This document shows positions 1 to 9,356 of a stretch of 64,000 nucleotides of DNA, one piece after another (position 1 is the stretch's first letter; each line of letters starts with the position of its first letter). Under the pieces are notes generated by a model. It worked only from the letters and a program-made list of their open reading frames with translations. It ran no database searches and was not told the origin of the DNA. Position numbers and translations under genes: made by a program. The stretch spans positions 4,464,001-4,528,000 of the forward strand of contig NZ_CP073714.1 of the NCBI RefSeq assembly GCF_023101145.1. Direction: 5' to 3'. The stretch is from Paenibacillus pabuli (GTDB lineage: Bacteria > Bacillota > Bacilli > Paenibacillales > Paenibacillaceae).

Positions 1-442
1 GAAGCGGGATAACTCCGTCAGTACCAATTAACTTCATGAGAATAAGCAAGAATAAGCGTGACATAAGTGCACCTGAACCAATGCCGATCACTAGTGCTCC
101 TAACCCAAGCATCATATTTTCGATAATAAGAAGAAGCATAACTTTATTCCGTGTCAGACCAATAAGTTGATAAAGACCAATTTCTTTGCTCCGCCGATTT
201 AGAAAAATACTGTTCGCATATAGCATAAAAATCGCGACAATTGCTACCAGCAGTAAGCCCGAAGCTTTGAACAAGGAAGCAAATGCGACATCCCCAAAAG
301 TTGCTGCCAGGATTGATTTATCGTTTTGCAAAGTGGCAAAGACAAAATACAAAGTCACACTTATCATCAAAGCAAAAAAGTAAAGATAGTATTGTTTTAT
401 ATTTTTACGCATACTGCGGCTGACCAGTTCAAACAACGTCAA
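1..442 (-). CDS. Bce-type ABC transporter permease, N-terminal part (cut by window edge)
   Basis: The reading frame enters from the left edge and gives about 147 N-terminal residues with three predicted membrane helices. The motif RRSKEIGLYQLIGLTR after the second helix is typical of FtsX/BceB-family permeases. These work with a cognate ATPase to remove or sense cell-wall-active peptides such as bacitracin. I place the start at a TTG (440-442), 8 nt after GGAGG. A GTG at 449-451 is in frame but abuts the ribosome binding site. Either start overlaps the end of the ATPase gene, so translation is probably coupled. The remaining two thirds or more of the protein lie outside the window. The frame was read by hand from the complement, and family assignment rests on these motifs and the operon context. 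Confidence 0.75.
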   Translation of the reverse strand, partial: MTLFELVSRSMRKNIKQYYLYFFALMISVTLYFVFATLQNDKSILAATFGDVAFASLFKASGLLLVAIVAIFMLYANSIFLNRRSKEIGLYQLIGLTRNKVMLLLIIENMMLGLGALVIGIGSGALMSRLFLLILMKLIGTDGVIPL

Positions 443-1214
443 TGTTGTCACCTCCGAGCACAGCCTGCACATTCATGATGTCCTTGAAAAAAGCCTGTCT
501 TGTTTTGCTGCCACGGTACAACTCGGAATACAGCATTCCATCCTTCAAAAAGACGACACGGCTGCAATAACTAGAAGCGACCGGGTCATGTGTTACCATC
601 ATTATTGTTACGCGGTCCTGGCGATTCATTTCTTCCAGTTTACCAAGCATCACGGAAGCAGCTTTCGAATCCAGAGCCCCCGTTGGCTCATCGGCAAAGA
701 CGATAGATGGCCTATGTATTAACGCCCGTGCTGCAGAGGCTCGCTGCCGCTGACCACCGGAAATTTCATGCGGATATTTATGAGCAATCTCCGTGATACC
801 AAGCTGTGACGCCAGCTTTTGAAACGCATCTTCCACCGTCGATTTGTTCGACTTTCCGAGTGAGAGCGGGAGCAGCACATTTTCTTTGACTGTCAGCGTG
901 TCCAGCAGATTGTAATCCTGAAAAATAAAACCGAGCTTGTTACGTCTGAAAACGGCCAAATCGACATTCTTCATGGTCGAGATATCTGAACCCTCGATGA
1001 TAACCTTTCCTTCTGTCGCTTGATCTATCGTCGCCAGCACATTGATCAGCGTAGACTTCCCTGACCCGGATGGTCCCATAATACCAACGAATTCCCCTTC
1101 CATCACGCGCAGGTCAATTCCCCTCAGTACCTGCTGGACATTACCTCTATAGCCATAAGTTTTACGGACCTGCTGCGCATACAACACGTTTTTTTGCATC
1201 TCAATTCGATTCAT
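429..1214 (-). CDS. Bce-type ABC transporter ATP-binding protein
   Basis: This 261-residue ATPase is complete. It has Walker A GPSGSGKST, a Q-loop region (FIFQDYNLLDTLTVKENV), signature SGGQRQR and Walker B VFADEPTGALD. The MacB/BceA/LolD group is indicated by the GALD after Walker B and the small size. ATG starts 8 nt after GGAGG. It follows a kinase/regulator pair and overlaps the permease gene, which is the standard Bce module order. Inferred role: powering export or target protection against antimicrobial peptides, and signalling to the adjacent kinase. The specific peptide cannot be told from the sequence. Confidence 0.9.
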   Translation of the reverse strand: MNRIEMQKNVLYAQQVRKTYGYRGNVQQVLRGIDLRVMEGEFVGIMGPSGSGKSTLINVLATIDQATEGKVIIEGSDISTMKNVDLAVFRRNKLGFIFQDYNLLDTLTVKENVLLPLSLGKSNKSTVEDAFQKLASQLGITEIAHKYPHEISGGQRQRASAARALIHRPSIVFADEPTGALDSKAASVMLGKLEEMNRQDRVTIMMVTHDPVASSYCSRVVFLKDGMLYSELYRGSKTRQAFFKDIMNVQAVLGGDNIDVV

Positions 1215-1245
1215 GATTGTCGCCTCCTGCTCTATTCTATTGTCA

Positions 1246-1251
1246 ATTATA
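1246..1251 (-). promoter_or_regulatory. Candidate -10 element for the Bce ATPase/permease genes
   Basis: On the minus strand the hexamer reads TATAAT, a perfect sigma-A -10, 32 nt before the ATPase ATG. No good -35 is visible at 16-18 nt, which fits a promoter that depends on the activator bound just upstream. Confidence 0.45.
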
Positions 1252-1303
1252 GAGAGTCAGATGCAGAACGTCGCTCGCAGCACATGACAAGAGAGATATC
1301 TAA

Positions 1304-1320
1304 TGTGACATTATCGTCAT
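1304..1320. promoter_or_regulatory. BceR-type operator (TGACG-N4-TGTCA)
   Basis: On the minus strand the site reads ATGACGATAATGTCACA, containing the inverted repeat TGACG/TGTCA with a 4-nt spacer. It closely resembles the BceR box described for Bacillus bceA promoters. It lies between the kinase gene and the ATPase gene, about 90 nt before the ATPase start, where such a box is expected. Confidence 0.65.
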
Positions 1321-1328
1321 CAAAGAAA

Positions 1329-2354
1329 TCATTGTGCTTGAACGTCTTCGAATGTATTGCGTGCTGTAAAGATCATGTCCATCTCTGTTCCTTTATGCGC
1401 CTCTGATCTTGCCACCAAATGAATTCCGATTTTGCCCCCTACTGTGCGGGCCAGATAAAGTCCGAGTCCGGTCGCAGCATTTTGAAGTCTGCCGTTGTCG
1501 CCGGTGAATCCTTTGTCAAATATACGAGGTAAGTCATGCTTGGCTATCCCAGGCCCCTCATCTTGCATCGTTAAACACACATAGCCTTCAGGTGTAACTG
1601 ACATAGTCATTAGGATCATTGCGCCCTCTGGACTGTATTTGATCGCATTGGTAAGCAATTGCCGAATGACGAAACGGCACCATTTGCGATCTGTCGACAC
1701 ATATGCTTCTTCTCCTTCAAACTCCACAGCAATATTTTTTTCCATACACCAGGACGCCACTTCGCGGACTTCATTGGCGACAAGCTGCTGAATGCCTGCT
1801 TTTTCGAGGATAAAATCTGCCTCCAATGAAGGTAATCGGGAAATATACAACTGTTGGTCAACAAGCAGATAAATACGGAGCCATTCTGTTTCTATGGTGC
1901 GTATAACAGGTTCGCCCCTGTTGGCTTCAATCGTTAATTTCATTGCCGTGAGCGGAGCCTTGACCTCATGCACCCAGGCGGCGGTGTACTCTTGCTCTAC
2001 CACTTGTGCACCGAGATTATCAGCAAACTTTTGCCTATGCAAATTCCCCACCGCCATTAACAGCCGGTGATTTGCCGCATCGGCATGAAAACGAGCAGCT
2101 GGCAGCCCGTCCATCCAGTCATCTGCAATCTCATCTGCAAGTTTATCTAGGGATATAACGTAACTCGTCTCTTTTCGAAAGCGCCAGATGAGAAAGATAA
2201 TCATGGAGAACAAGAGCAACATATTTAGATAAAGCAAGGAATCCGCCCGAATGGCAATACCATTATCGAGCCAGACTAACAAGTCTACGAATAGCAAGGA
2301 AAGCAAATAAAATAAAATCCAGCTGATTCGATCAGCCAAATAACGGAACAGCAA
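1329..2354 (-). CDS. Intramembrane-sensing histidine kinase (BceS-like)
   Basis: This 341-residue kinase has two N-terminal helices (about 11-28 and 41-58) separated by only about a dozen residues, with no extracellular sensor domain. That is the hallmark of intramembrane-sensing kinases that take their signal from a Bce transporter. The phospho-acceptor is H129 (WVHEVKAPLTAMK). The ATPase domain has the N box LLTNAIKYS, DEGPGI and GLGLYL. The start codon is TTG, 7 nt after GGAGG. It begins 12 nt after the response-regulator stop, so the two are co-transcribed. Confidence 0.9.
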   Translation of the reverse strand: MLFRYLADRISWILFYLLSLLFVDLLVWLDNGIAIRADSLLYLNMLLLFSMIIFLIWRFRKETSYVISLDKLADEIADDWMDGLPAARFHADAANHRLLMAVGNLHRQKFADNLGAQVVEQEYTAAWVHEVKAPLTAMKLTIEANRGEPVIRTIETEWLRIYLLVDQQLYISRLPSLEADFILEKAGIQQLVANEVREVASWCMEKNIAVEFEGEEAYVSTDRKWCRFVIRQLLTNAIKYSPEGAMILMTMSVTPEGYVCLTMQDEGPGIAKHDLPRIFDKGFTGDNGRLQNAATGLGLYLARTVGGKIGIHLVARSEAHKGTEMDMIFTARNTFEDVQAQ

Positions 2355-2366
2355 TGTGTCTCCTCC

Positions 2367-3050
2367 TTATAGTGTAATTGCCATATAACCGAGCCCTTTT
2401 TTGGTAACGATGGCTCCCTCCAAATGAATACCAATCAGCTTTTGACGCAGCCGTGTAATATTCGCAGTCAACGTATTGTCATTGACGAAACGTTCGTCAT
2501 CCCACAGTCTGCGAATTAAATCATGACGGGAGATTACCGTGTCTTTAGCCTTGACTAATTCCACCAATATGAAGAACTCATTCTTGGTTAACATTACATC
2601 CTGTCCGTCTTTTCGAATCAGGCCTCGTTTCATATCAAGGATGGAGCCGTTCCATTCAATAAGGTCGGAAACCTCATAGCCATATGCATAAGTTCTGCGA
2701 AGGATGGCCTGAATTCGGGCCATTAAAACATCCATATGAAATGGCTTCTGAATGTAATCATCCGCGCCCATATTCATTGCCATCACTATGTCAAGAGGAT
2801 GATCCCGCGAAGATAGAAACAGAATGGGAACTTTTGATACCGCGCGAATTTCGCGACACCAGTGAAACCCATCATACATTGGAAGCTGAATGTCTATAAT
2901 GACCAGTTGGGGCTGGGCAGCAATCAGCTGGGTCATCACATCGTCAAACCGATCCGGCCCAAATACGCGAAATGACCATTGCTTCAATCGTTCGCTTAAA
3001 GAACGTAGAATTGCAGCATCGTCTTCTATAATAAAAATGTTCATATCCAT
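2367..3050 (-). CDS. OmpR-family response regulator (BceR-like)
   Basis: The 227-residue protein has a receiver domain (acidic pocket E9-D10-D11, phospho-acceptor D53 in VIIDIQLPMYDG, switch Lys near 102) and a winged-helix DNA-binding domain (DNTLTANITRLRQKL recognition helix, KKGLGY wing). It is the first gene of the Bce module. Its probable target is the inverted repeat at 1304-1320. ATG lies 11 nt after GGAGG; a second in-frame ATG two codons later is too distant from it. Confidence 0.9.
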   Translation of the reverse strand: MDMNIFIIEDDAAILRSLSERLKQWSFRVFGPDRFDDVMTQLIAAQPQLVIIDIQLPMYDGFHWCREIRAVSKVPILFLSSRDHPLDIVMAMNMGADDYIQKPFHMDVLMARIQAILRRTYAYGYEVSDLIEWNGSILDMKRGLIRKDGQDVMLTKNEFFILVELVKAKDTVISRHDLIRRLWDDERFVNDNTLTANITRLRQKLIGIHLEGAIVTKKGLGYMAITL

Positions 3051-3146
3051 TTAATTGTGCTCCTCCATTTCTGCTTATCAATCTATTTAGTTTTAGTTCG
3101 CACTTATTCATCTTCATCATTATATTATTTGTAATACAATTTACAA

Positions 3147-3181
3147 TAAAACAGGGAAACCACCCTTGTGATTTCCCTGTT
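3147..3181 (-). terminator. Intrinsic terminator of the SLH serine hydrolase gene
   Basis: Arms acagggaaa (3151-3159) and tttccctgt (3172-3180) form a 9-bp stem, followed on the minus strand by a T-rich tract (ttttatt). It lies just downstream of the stop at 3196. Confidence 0.75.
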
Positions 3182-3195
3182 ACGAATTCAGTTTA

Positions 3196-5247
3196 TTAAC
3201 TAGGCAATAGCATCGAGAATAAGAAGGCGGCCATCTCCTGCTTATTCATTACCCGCTGTGAACCATAATCGATTTTCCCTTTTGATTCGGTGACTTCCGG
3301 TCCGTGCATCTTCCATTTTATTGCAGAACTCACTGCCTCAACAGCCCATTTAGACGTTCCTGACTCCAGTGAAGCTGAGGCGTCCGCTTCCTTGATCCCA
3401 TTTCCTGCCAGCAAGCGAAAAGCGATTATGGCTGCTTCTTCACGAAGAATTGGACGATCTGGTTCAAACAACCCGTCACTCGTTCCATACAGTAAGCCTG
3501 ACTCCGCAGCGGCTTGAATATCTCCACGAAACGTTGAACCATCAATGTCTTTGAATAAAGCTGGGTTTGAAGACGGTTGTATACCCCATATCGCATTGAA
3601 TGCATGGACGAAGGCTCCACGAGTGACGGATTGCTGAGGCTCAAACAGCTTAGCCGGATCATCCGACAGCAGACCGAGAGACTTCAGCGCGAAGATGTAG
3701 GTGCTATAAGGGTGATTTGCAGGTACATCTGGAAAACTATCCTGAACCTCCTTTAATTTGACCGCGTAGCTGAATAAGTTCAAGTACTTTAGATCAGTGA
3801 CTTGCTTATCTTTATCTATGTTGAACGCCAGCGGCTTTCCTAGCTCGTCCACAAATATCAGATCACCAACTTGCTTCAGCTGATGGCGCTCGGTTACGTC
3901 ACTTACCGTCAGGGTTCCGTCACTTGTCGCTTCGACGCGGGTGAGGAATTTGGTCCGTAAATCGGAATAGAGGCCTTCAAACTTGGCGAGCTCCGCCTTC
4001 GTTTGTGATTGGAAGCCCTTCTGTTCAAATGTAGTTGGTTTACCGGAATAATAATGATCCATGAATGCAGCAAACAGATCGTTTCGCAAATCGGAATTGG
4101 CATTGTATGTGACAAAGACACCTGTCTGGTTGTCAGGCAACATCCACAGAAGTGAGCTGAAGCCAGTAATATCGCCCCCCTTAGAAATGACGTTTTCCCC
4201 ATTCGTTTTATTCGGCTCAATTGGAGATTCGAAACCATAGGTCATATCTGGAAAATCAGGATGGATAGCTACATGATATGTTGACATAGCCTTCACTGAA
4301 GCAGGAGAAAGAATGACTTTACCACCTGCCGTGCGTCCCCCGTTCAAAAAAGTTTGCATAAACAGCATCATATCGGAAGCAGTCGATATCATGCTTCCCT
4401 CCGGCCACTCGCGTGGCGATAAATCATATTGAGGAAGTGCGTTGTTCTCCGGATCGTAAGAAGTCACCATTCGGCCAGCCAGTTCTTTCGTCAATGTGAA
4501 GCTGCTGGATTTCATGCCGATCGGCTCAAAGATATTTCTCTGTACATATTCTCCGAAGGATTCGCCGCTAACTTGCTGCACGATATAGCCAAGCAGTCTG
4601 GATGCGAAGTTATCGTACATATAGGAGGTCCCAGGCTCGCGTACAACCTTCGGAAAGGCATCGAATATACTCTTTTTAAGGGAAATCGGCTTAATGGATT
4701 GATCCGTCAAATAACTTGCATCCGACGGCTGGGTGGATTCAAACCCTGTCGAGTGCGTCAGCAAATCTTCAATGGTTACAGGCGTTTGAAATGGATTAGT
4801 AATCTTGTAACCATCCAGGTACTTTTCGATATCATCTTGTAGTGATAGTTTACCTTGCTCAATGAGTTGCATGGCGGCGGCAGCGGTGAACACCTTGGAG
4901 ATGGAGGCGATTCGGAAAGTGGTACGTTCTGCGTCTACCGGGGATTTTGACTTCTGCTCCTCAACGCCGTAGCCTTTGGACAAGAGTACCTGTCCCTTCC
5001 TGACTACAGAGATTGCAACAGCGCTGGCTTTTTGTTTAATCTTCTCCTTAGCAAAAAACATATCAAGAAATGTTTCAACTTCAACGGCATCTTTGGGTCC
5101 ATTCACATTTATGGCGCCTATTTCAGCAGATGGTTTCACAGCAATGGTCTGCTGCGCATACACGCTGGTTTCTCCAACGAAGCTCAAGGCAATAACTACA
5201 GCCAAAATTCCAGAAGATCGGCGCGTCCTGTTTTTATTCTTGTTCAT
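3196..5247 (-). CDS. Secreted serine hydrolase (beta-lactamase family) with C-terminal SLH repeats
   Basis: This 683-residue protein has a signal peptide (about 1-32, basic N-terminus, cleavage near VYA-QQ). A class C beta-lactamase/PBP4-like domain follows, with S115-I-S-K118 as the nucleophile SxxK motif and a YDN triad near residue 210. A beta-rich linker domain sits around 410-505. Three SLH-type repeats begin at DSFPDVPANHPYSTYI and run to the end (EMAAFLF). SLH repeats anchor proteins to pyruvylated secondary wall polymer, so it probably acts at the cell surface. The substrate (D-amino-acid peptides, esters or beta-lactams) cannot be deduced. ATG follows GAGGAG with normal spacing. It has its own terminator. 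Confidence 0.85.
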   Translation of the reverse strand: MNKNKNRTRRSSGILAVVIALSFVGETSVYAQQTIAVKPSAEIGAINVNGPKDAVEVETFLDMFFAKEKIKQKASAVAISVVRKGQVLLSKGYGVEEQKSKSPVDAERTTFRIASISKVFTAAAAMQLIEQGKLSLQDDIEKYLDGYKITNPFQTPVTIEDLLTHSTGFESTQPSDASYLTDQSIKPISLKKSIFDAFPKVVREPGTSYMYDNFASRLLGYIVQQVSGESFGEYVQRNIFEPIGMKSSSFTLTKELAGRMVTSYDPENNALPQYDLSPREWPEGSMISTASDMMLFMQTFLNGGRTAGGKVILSPASVKAMSTYHVAIHPDFPDMTYGFESPIEPNKTNGENVISKGGDITGFSSLLWMLPDNQTGVFVTYNANSDLRNDLFAAFMDHYYSGKPTTFEQKGFQSQTKAELAKFEGLYSDLRTKFLTRVEATSDGTLTVSDVTERHQLKQVGDLIFVDELGKPLAFNIDKDKQVTDLKYLNLFSYAVKLKEVQDSFPDVPANHPYSTYIFALKSLGLLSDDPAKLFEPQQSVTRGAFVHAFNAIWGIQPSSNPALFKDIDGSTFRGDIQAAAESGLLYGTSDGLFEPDRPILREEAAIIAFRLLAGNGIKEADASASLESGTSKWAVEAVSSAIKWKMHGPEVTESKGKIDYGSQRVMNKQEMAAFLFSMLLPS

Positions 5248-5401
5248 TAAAATCCACTCCTCAAAATGTATAATATCTAGTTCATACAGCCTTATTGTAA
5301 GATATCGTCATGAAAGGGTCGTCTGATCGGGATGACATTTCACTGGGGAATGTTACATTGTTGTCACGCTACATTTTCATTAGCCGGAGGCTAACTCAAA
5401 T

Positions 5402-5434
5402 AAAAAAAGAGGAACCATTGTCACGGTTCCTCTT
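5402..5434 (-). terminator. Intrinsic terminator of the FAD oxidoreductase gene
   Basis: Arms aagaggaacc (5407-5416) and ggttcctctt (5425-5434) give a 10-bp perfect stem. On the minus strand it is followed by a run of seven Ts. A second inverted repeat (ttgttag 5481-5487, ctaacaa 5500-5506) lies between it and the gene end. Confidence 0.75.
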
Positions 5435-5532
5435 CATTATTCAGCTGTGTAAGAAGCCGCGAACATTACTGACTAAAGGCTTGTTAGTTAGCGTGTTGGC
5501 TAACAACTCATGGGCAGGCAGTCGACAGAAAC

Positions 5533-6909
5533 CTAACGCCCTCCTGTGCGAGAACGGATGCTATCTGTAAGGGGTGGAATGCTTTGTGGGTTATTAAATA
5601 CATTTTTCGGATCATATTTCGTTTTTACTTTCCGCAATCTGGCATAGTTCTTTCCATAATACGTTGGACCTGGATTCTTGATACCTTGGTCTGGTACATT
5701 AATGTAGGATCCTACAATATAAGGCTGCATTTTCTTTCTGGTATTCCGAGCCAAGGCAATATTTTTGGTCGCATGGGATGGCTTCACCCATGAACTGTTC
5801 CACTCAACATAAAATTCAGCGTCTCGCCAATAGAATGCAGTGGCTCGAGGAGCGACTCGACTTACAGCTCCACCCCAGTTAAGGAAGTAGAAACCGGCTG
5901 GTGTGCCTTCCTCTGCTTTTTCCAGAAACTCGCGCATGGCTTTGAAGGCTTTATCCGGGAATGGGCGTCTGCCAAAGCCACTGGAAAACTGGTTACTGAA
6001 CCTTTGCTTGAGCACAGGATCTGGGGCTAGCAAAAACTTCGTGGCTGCCCTGTATGGCAGGTAAAGAATTGTTTTTTTAGTAGGTGTGCCTACGCTAAGA
6101 ATGGGCTCCAACTGACGGAGGGCTTCACTCTTCGAACCGAGGTATACCCCTAGCATGCTTACATTTCCGCCTTTTTTGGGACCAACGCTTAATTCACTTC
6201 CCAGCTTGGTACTGGCCTTAGGCGCCCATACTTGCCATTTCTTCACAACTTTTTCGAACTGATCCCATGGCCATGTGATACTAAATACAGTAACTTTGGC
6301 TGGAGAGCGCCGCACTTTGAATTTATATTTAGTGTACACACCGAAGTTGCCGCCTCCGCCGCCACGTGTAGCCCAGAGAAGATCGGAATTTTGCTTTTTG
6401 TTCGCCCGAATAATCCGCCCTTTAGCGTCAACCATTTCGAGTTCGATTAGATTATCACTGATGAGACCCGTTGTCCTTTGCAGTGGACCAATTCCGCCAC
6501 CAGGTGTTATTCCACCAATCCCAACCGTTGGACTATCACCAAATGGGGCCATATATCCTTGTCGAGCCAACGTATCCACGATTCTTCCTACCCGATTACC
6601 TGTCTCAACGACGGCCGTTCCGCTTTTTTTGTTTAACTTGATTTTCTTCATTTCGCTAACATCGATGACTATACCACCATTGACTTGTGAAAGGTTGGAC
6701 TCTAAAGCATGCCTCCCACTTCTAGGCCGAATAGGGACCTTATTCTGGCGCGCCCATCTTATAGCGTTAGCTACATCCTGTGTTTTTTGAGCGAATACAA
6801 AAACTTTAGGAAATCTGTCCGTATGGGGATCCCAATTTTTCCGGGCTACATCATAACCAGGATCACCTTTAAAGATCACTCGCCCTGTAAGTTTAATTTT
6901 TGAATTCAC
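5533..6909 (-). CDS. FAD-binding oxidoreductase, berberine-bridge (BBE) type
   Basis: The 458-residue protein has an N-terminal PCMH FAD-binding domain and the BBE C-terminal motif (NYARLRKVKTKYDPKNVF followed by NPQS). The His in RPRSGRHALESN is at the position that forms the 8-alpha-histidyl FAD bond. The usual second anchor, a Cys before VGIGG, is Ser here (GDSPTVGIGG). A single covalent link is therefore inferred. Related bacterial enzymes oxidise sugars, alcohols or natural-product intermediates. No signal peptide was seen. The start is GTG, about 12 nt after GAGGAG. The gene stands alone between two serine hydrolase genes. Confidence 0.8.
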   Translation of the reverse strand: MNSKIKLTGRVIFKGDPGYDVARKNWDPHTDRFPKVFVFAQKTQDVANAIRWARQNKVPIRPRSGRHALESNLSQVNGGIVIDVSEMKKIKLNKKSGTAVVETGNRVGRIVDTLARQGYMAPFGDSPTVGIGGITPGGGIGPLQRTTGLISDNLIELEMVDAKGRIIRANKKQNSDLLWATRGGGGGNFGVYTKYKFKVRRSPAKVTVFSITWPWDQFEKVVKKWQVWAPKASTKLGSELSVGPKKGGNVSMLGVYLGSKSEALRQLEPILSVGTPTKKTILYLPYRAATKFLLAPDPVLKQRFSNQFSSGFGRRPFPDKAFKAMREFLEKAEEGTPAGFYFLNWGGAVSRVAPRATAFYWRDAEFYVEWNSSWVKPSHATKNIALARNTRKKMQPYIVGSYINVPDQGIKNPGPTYYGKNYARLRKVKTKYDPKNVFNNPQSIPPLTDSIRSRTGGR

Positions 6910-7104
6910 GTCTCAGTCCAACTCCTCAGCAATGGAATTAAATACCTTTCATTAACAAATTAGGCTGATTCCATATAACGTATGTAGATAAATCGTGTTA
7001 CGTTTGGGCTTTTGCTGATCTGACTTGAAGTCAACTTCATACAAGCAATCATTAGACTAATATTTAATTTGGAATTAAACCTGTCCCTGTCCCTATGTAA
7101 GAAA

Positions 7105-7154
7105 TACAAAAATACCGGATCCCGAGCAACCTATGCCCAAAATCCGATATTTTT
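7105..7154 (-). terminator. Terminator of the 7179-9233 serine hydrolase gene
   Basis: Arms around aaaataccggat (7109-7120) and atccgatatttt (7142-7153) pair with a single mismatch. On the minus strand a T run follows the stem. It lies 25 nt after the stop. Confidence 0.6.
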
Positions 7155-7178
7155 GAATGAAATCATTTTTTAATCCAT

Positions 7179-9233
7179 TTACTTCAGATGGATCTTAAAG
7201 GTATCTCCTGCTTTACCACCAAAAACGATAAAACCATCTTTGGGAAGCAGCGTTGATTGTTGTTTGGATGCTATGGAAAAATGGACCACTTCACCTTTAT
7301 CGTTATACACCGCAAAACCTCCGCTTTCTGGAGAATCCACCGTTAATGATTTGTTCGCTGAGCGGGAGTCGATGGCATACCATCTAGCTTGACCGCTTGA
7401 CGGAATGGTGGTGATTCCAGTTTTCCCGCCAAAGATTGGAGCAATGGAATCCTCTGCAACATATTCCTGTCCGTTCTGAATCAATACTTCAGCACCATTC
7501 TTCGTGTAGAATTGCAAATCGAATACATCTCTTCCATTCATAACAGGAATCTGAGCAATATTTTTTGCATTGTCTGGATCAACGACTAATGTGCCGTTGG
7601 CGTAACCGTTATCTATATCGACGGTCAGATTCTTGATGAGCATCGAAGGAAGCAGATAGAAGATCGACGTTATTTTTTCATCCAGCGCGTAATATTTCGA
7701 TCCGTTGCGAGCCGCCCACTTCTCTGTCGTTGCTGTGTCCAGGGCATTATGCTCCAATTTCTGATAATCATAGGTGTTCATCAACATTTGGCCTAAACCA
7801 GGTAACGTAATATTCGCCATAACTTTAACATAAACCTTGTCGTTTTTTTCTTTCACAAAACCGATCTTTACGCTTCCATCGGGACTCGTAAATTGTCCAT
7901 CACCTGTGTACACATAGCTCTGCTCCGGGATAATCCCCCCTTGCAAAGCAGGCAGTTTGAACTCACCATTTTGAATGTCTATATTCAGCGTTTCGCCTAC
8001 CGTTCCATACAGACCGGAATACGCAGTCAACTCTGTCGGCATTGTCACCTTAACGGGTGATGTGAATGTCTGATCCGGCTTGATCTCATCAATGATGCCT
8101 TGATCCTCCAGTACCTCAAGCAGAACATTACTGGCAAACATCTGATTGTAGATCGAAGATCCTCCTGATGACAGAACAGCCATTGAAATATCATGTTCAG
8201 GTATTGCGATTAACGATGCATGATACATCATGGTGTCTCCTCCTTTGGTAAGTGCAGTAATGCCGTAATCGCTGAAAGGCGCAAGTTCAACGGCGTCCCA
8301 CCCTAGTCCGTAGTTGAAGCTGTTTCTGTCTTCAGATACCCAGATTCCTTGACGATATTCATGATTTTGCATGGCCTTTGCCGCAGATTTGGACAAAATG
8401 TCTGTCCTTTTCCCCATTAATACTTCTGCGAACTCGGTTAATTCTTCTGCAGTTGAATAGATTCCACCTGTACCAAGAATGTTAGCATTTTCGACAGGCA
8501 TTTTCGTTTCAATCCCAGGCCAATACGTCTCGGATAACTGATCTCTGTTGAATGAATCCAGTGGGGTCTTGGTTGTTTCCAACTGCAACGGATTGCTGAT
8601 GAACTTGGCAATGTATTCGCTGTAACTTAATCCACTCACCCGTTCAACCAATATTTCAAGCAACTGAAAACCATCATTACAATAGACCGAATAGGCTCCC
8701 GGAGTTGATTTAAGCTGCTCTGTCTTGAGTTTGAGCAATAATTCATCATGATTGCGAGTGTCATTATCGTCAAACAACATGCTGTTCCCATAATGTGTAC
8801 CGTAAAGTCCGGATGAGTGATTCATCAGCATGCGAGGTGTGATTTGGGTATAACGCTCATCCGCCATCTTAAAATCTTTAATATAGGAAGTAAGAGGCTG
8901 ATCCAAATCTACTTTTCCAGAATCGACCAGCATCATGGTAGCTGCGGTGACATACATCTTGCTTACAGAGCCAATCCCGAACATGCTGTCCTTGTCCACT
9001 GGCAGCTGTGATGCCTTGTCGTGAAGTCCGACGCCATCTGACAAAATGAGCTTTCCTTCATCCATAATGGCATATTGCAAACTTGTGACTCCGTAATTTT
9101 TCATCAACTCCGTGGCAATACTATTCGCCCTAACCTCAATTGTTGAACCCGCGTTCGCCTCTGCCATGACGTTCGTCATTGGAGTGATCACTAGCACTGC
9201 CGTGCATAACATACTGATTAGTTTTTTCATCAT
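7179..9233 (-). CDS. Secreted serine hydrolase (beta-lactamase family)
   Basis: The product is 684 residues long with a signal peptide at about 1-26 (MMKKLISMLCTAVLVITP, cleavage after VMA). The beta-lactamase/PBP-like domain has S89-V-S-K92 (GIGSVSKMYV) and Y-C-N in VYCNDGFQ. A second, all-beta region fills about 400-684, and no SLH repeats are present. The frame extends 5 codons upstream to a TTG, but GGGAGG sits 5-8 nt before two consecutive ATGs (9233 and 9230), so I start at 9233. Substrate unknown. It is the second large enzyme of this family within 6 kb, but its C-terminal half is unlike that of 3196-5247. Confidence 0.82.
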   Translation of the reverse strand: MMKKLISMLCTAVLVITPMTNVMAEANAGSTIEVRANSIATELMKNYGVTSLQYAIMDEGKLILSDGVGLHDKASQLPVDKDSMFGIGSVSKMYVTAATMMLVDSGKVDLDQPLTSYIKDFKMADERYTQITPRMLMNHSSGLYGTHYGNSMLFDDNDTRNHDELLLKLKTEQLKSTPGAYSVYCNDGFQLLEILVERVSGLSYSEYIAKFISNPLQLETTKTPLDSFNRDQLSETYWPGIETKMPVENANILGTGGIYSTAEELTEFAEVLMGKRTDILSKSAAKAMQNHEYRQGIWVSEDRNSFNYGLGWDAVELAPFSDYGITALTKGGDTMMYHASLIAIPEHDISMAVLSSGGSSIYNQMFASNVLLEVLEDQGIIDEIKPDQTFTSPVKVTMPTELTAYSGLYGTVGETLNIDIQNGEFKLPALQGGIIPEQSYVYTGDGQFTSPDGSVKIGFVKEKNDKVYVKVMANITLPGLGQMLMNTYDYQKLEHNALDTATTEKWAARNGSKYYALDEKITSIFYLLPSMLIKNLTVDIDNGYANGTLVVDPDNAKNIAQIPVMNGRDVFDLQFYTKNGAEVLIQNGQEYVAEDSIAPIFGGKTGITTIPSSGQARWYAIDSRSANKSLTVDSPESGGFAVYNDKGEVVHFSIASKQQSTLLPKDGFIVFGGKAGDTFKIHLK

Positions 9234-9315
9234 AACTTCCTCCCTCAACTACTGTTTATATGATAGATTCATCATATCCGGGAAGATGTACATCGTGATC
9301 TAATGAACCCTGAAT

Positions 9316-9356
9316 GGAAAAAAACAATCCCTGAACGGTATCTTCAGGGATTGTTT
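9316..9356 (-). terminator. Intrinsic terminator of the AgrCA-like operon
   Basis: Arms aaacaatccctgaa (9322-9335) and ttcagggattgttt (9343-9356) form a 14-bp perfect stem followed by eight Ts on the minus strand. The 3' arm side of the gene overlaps the kinase stop codon. Confidence 0.85.

Noticed and set aside
5310..5570. An 86-codon plus-strand frame between the SLH hydrolase and the FAD oxidoreductase
   Set aside because: It spans a terminator hairpin of the opposite strand and has no ribosome binding site or protein-like composition.
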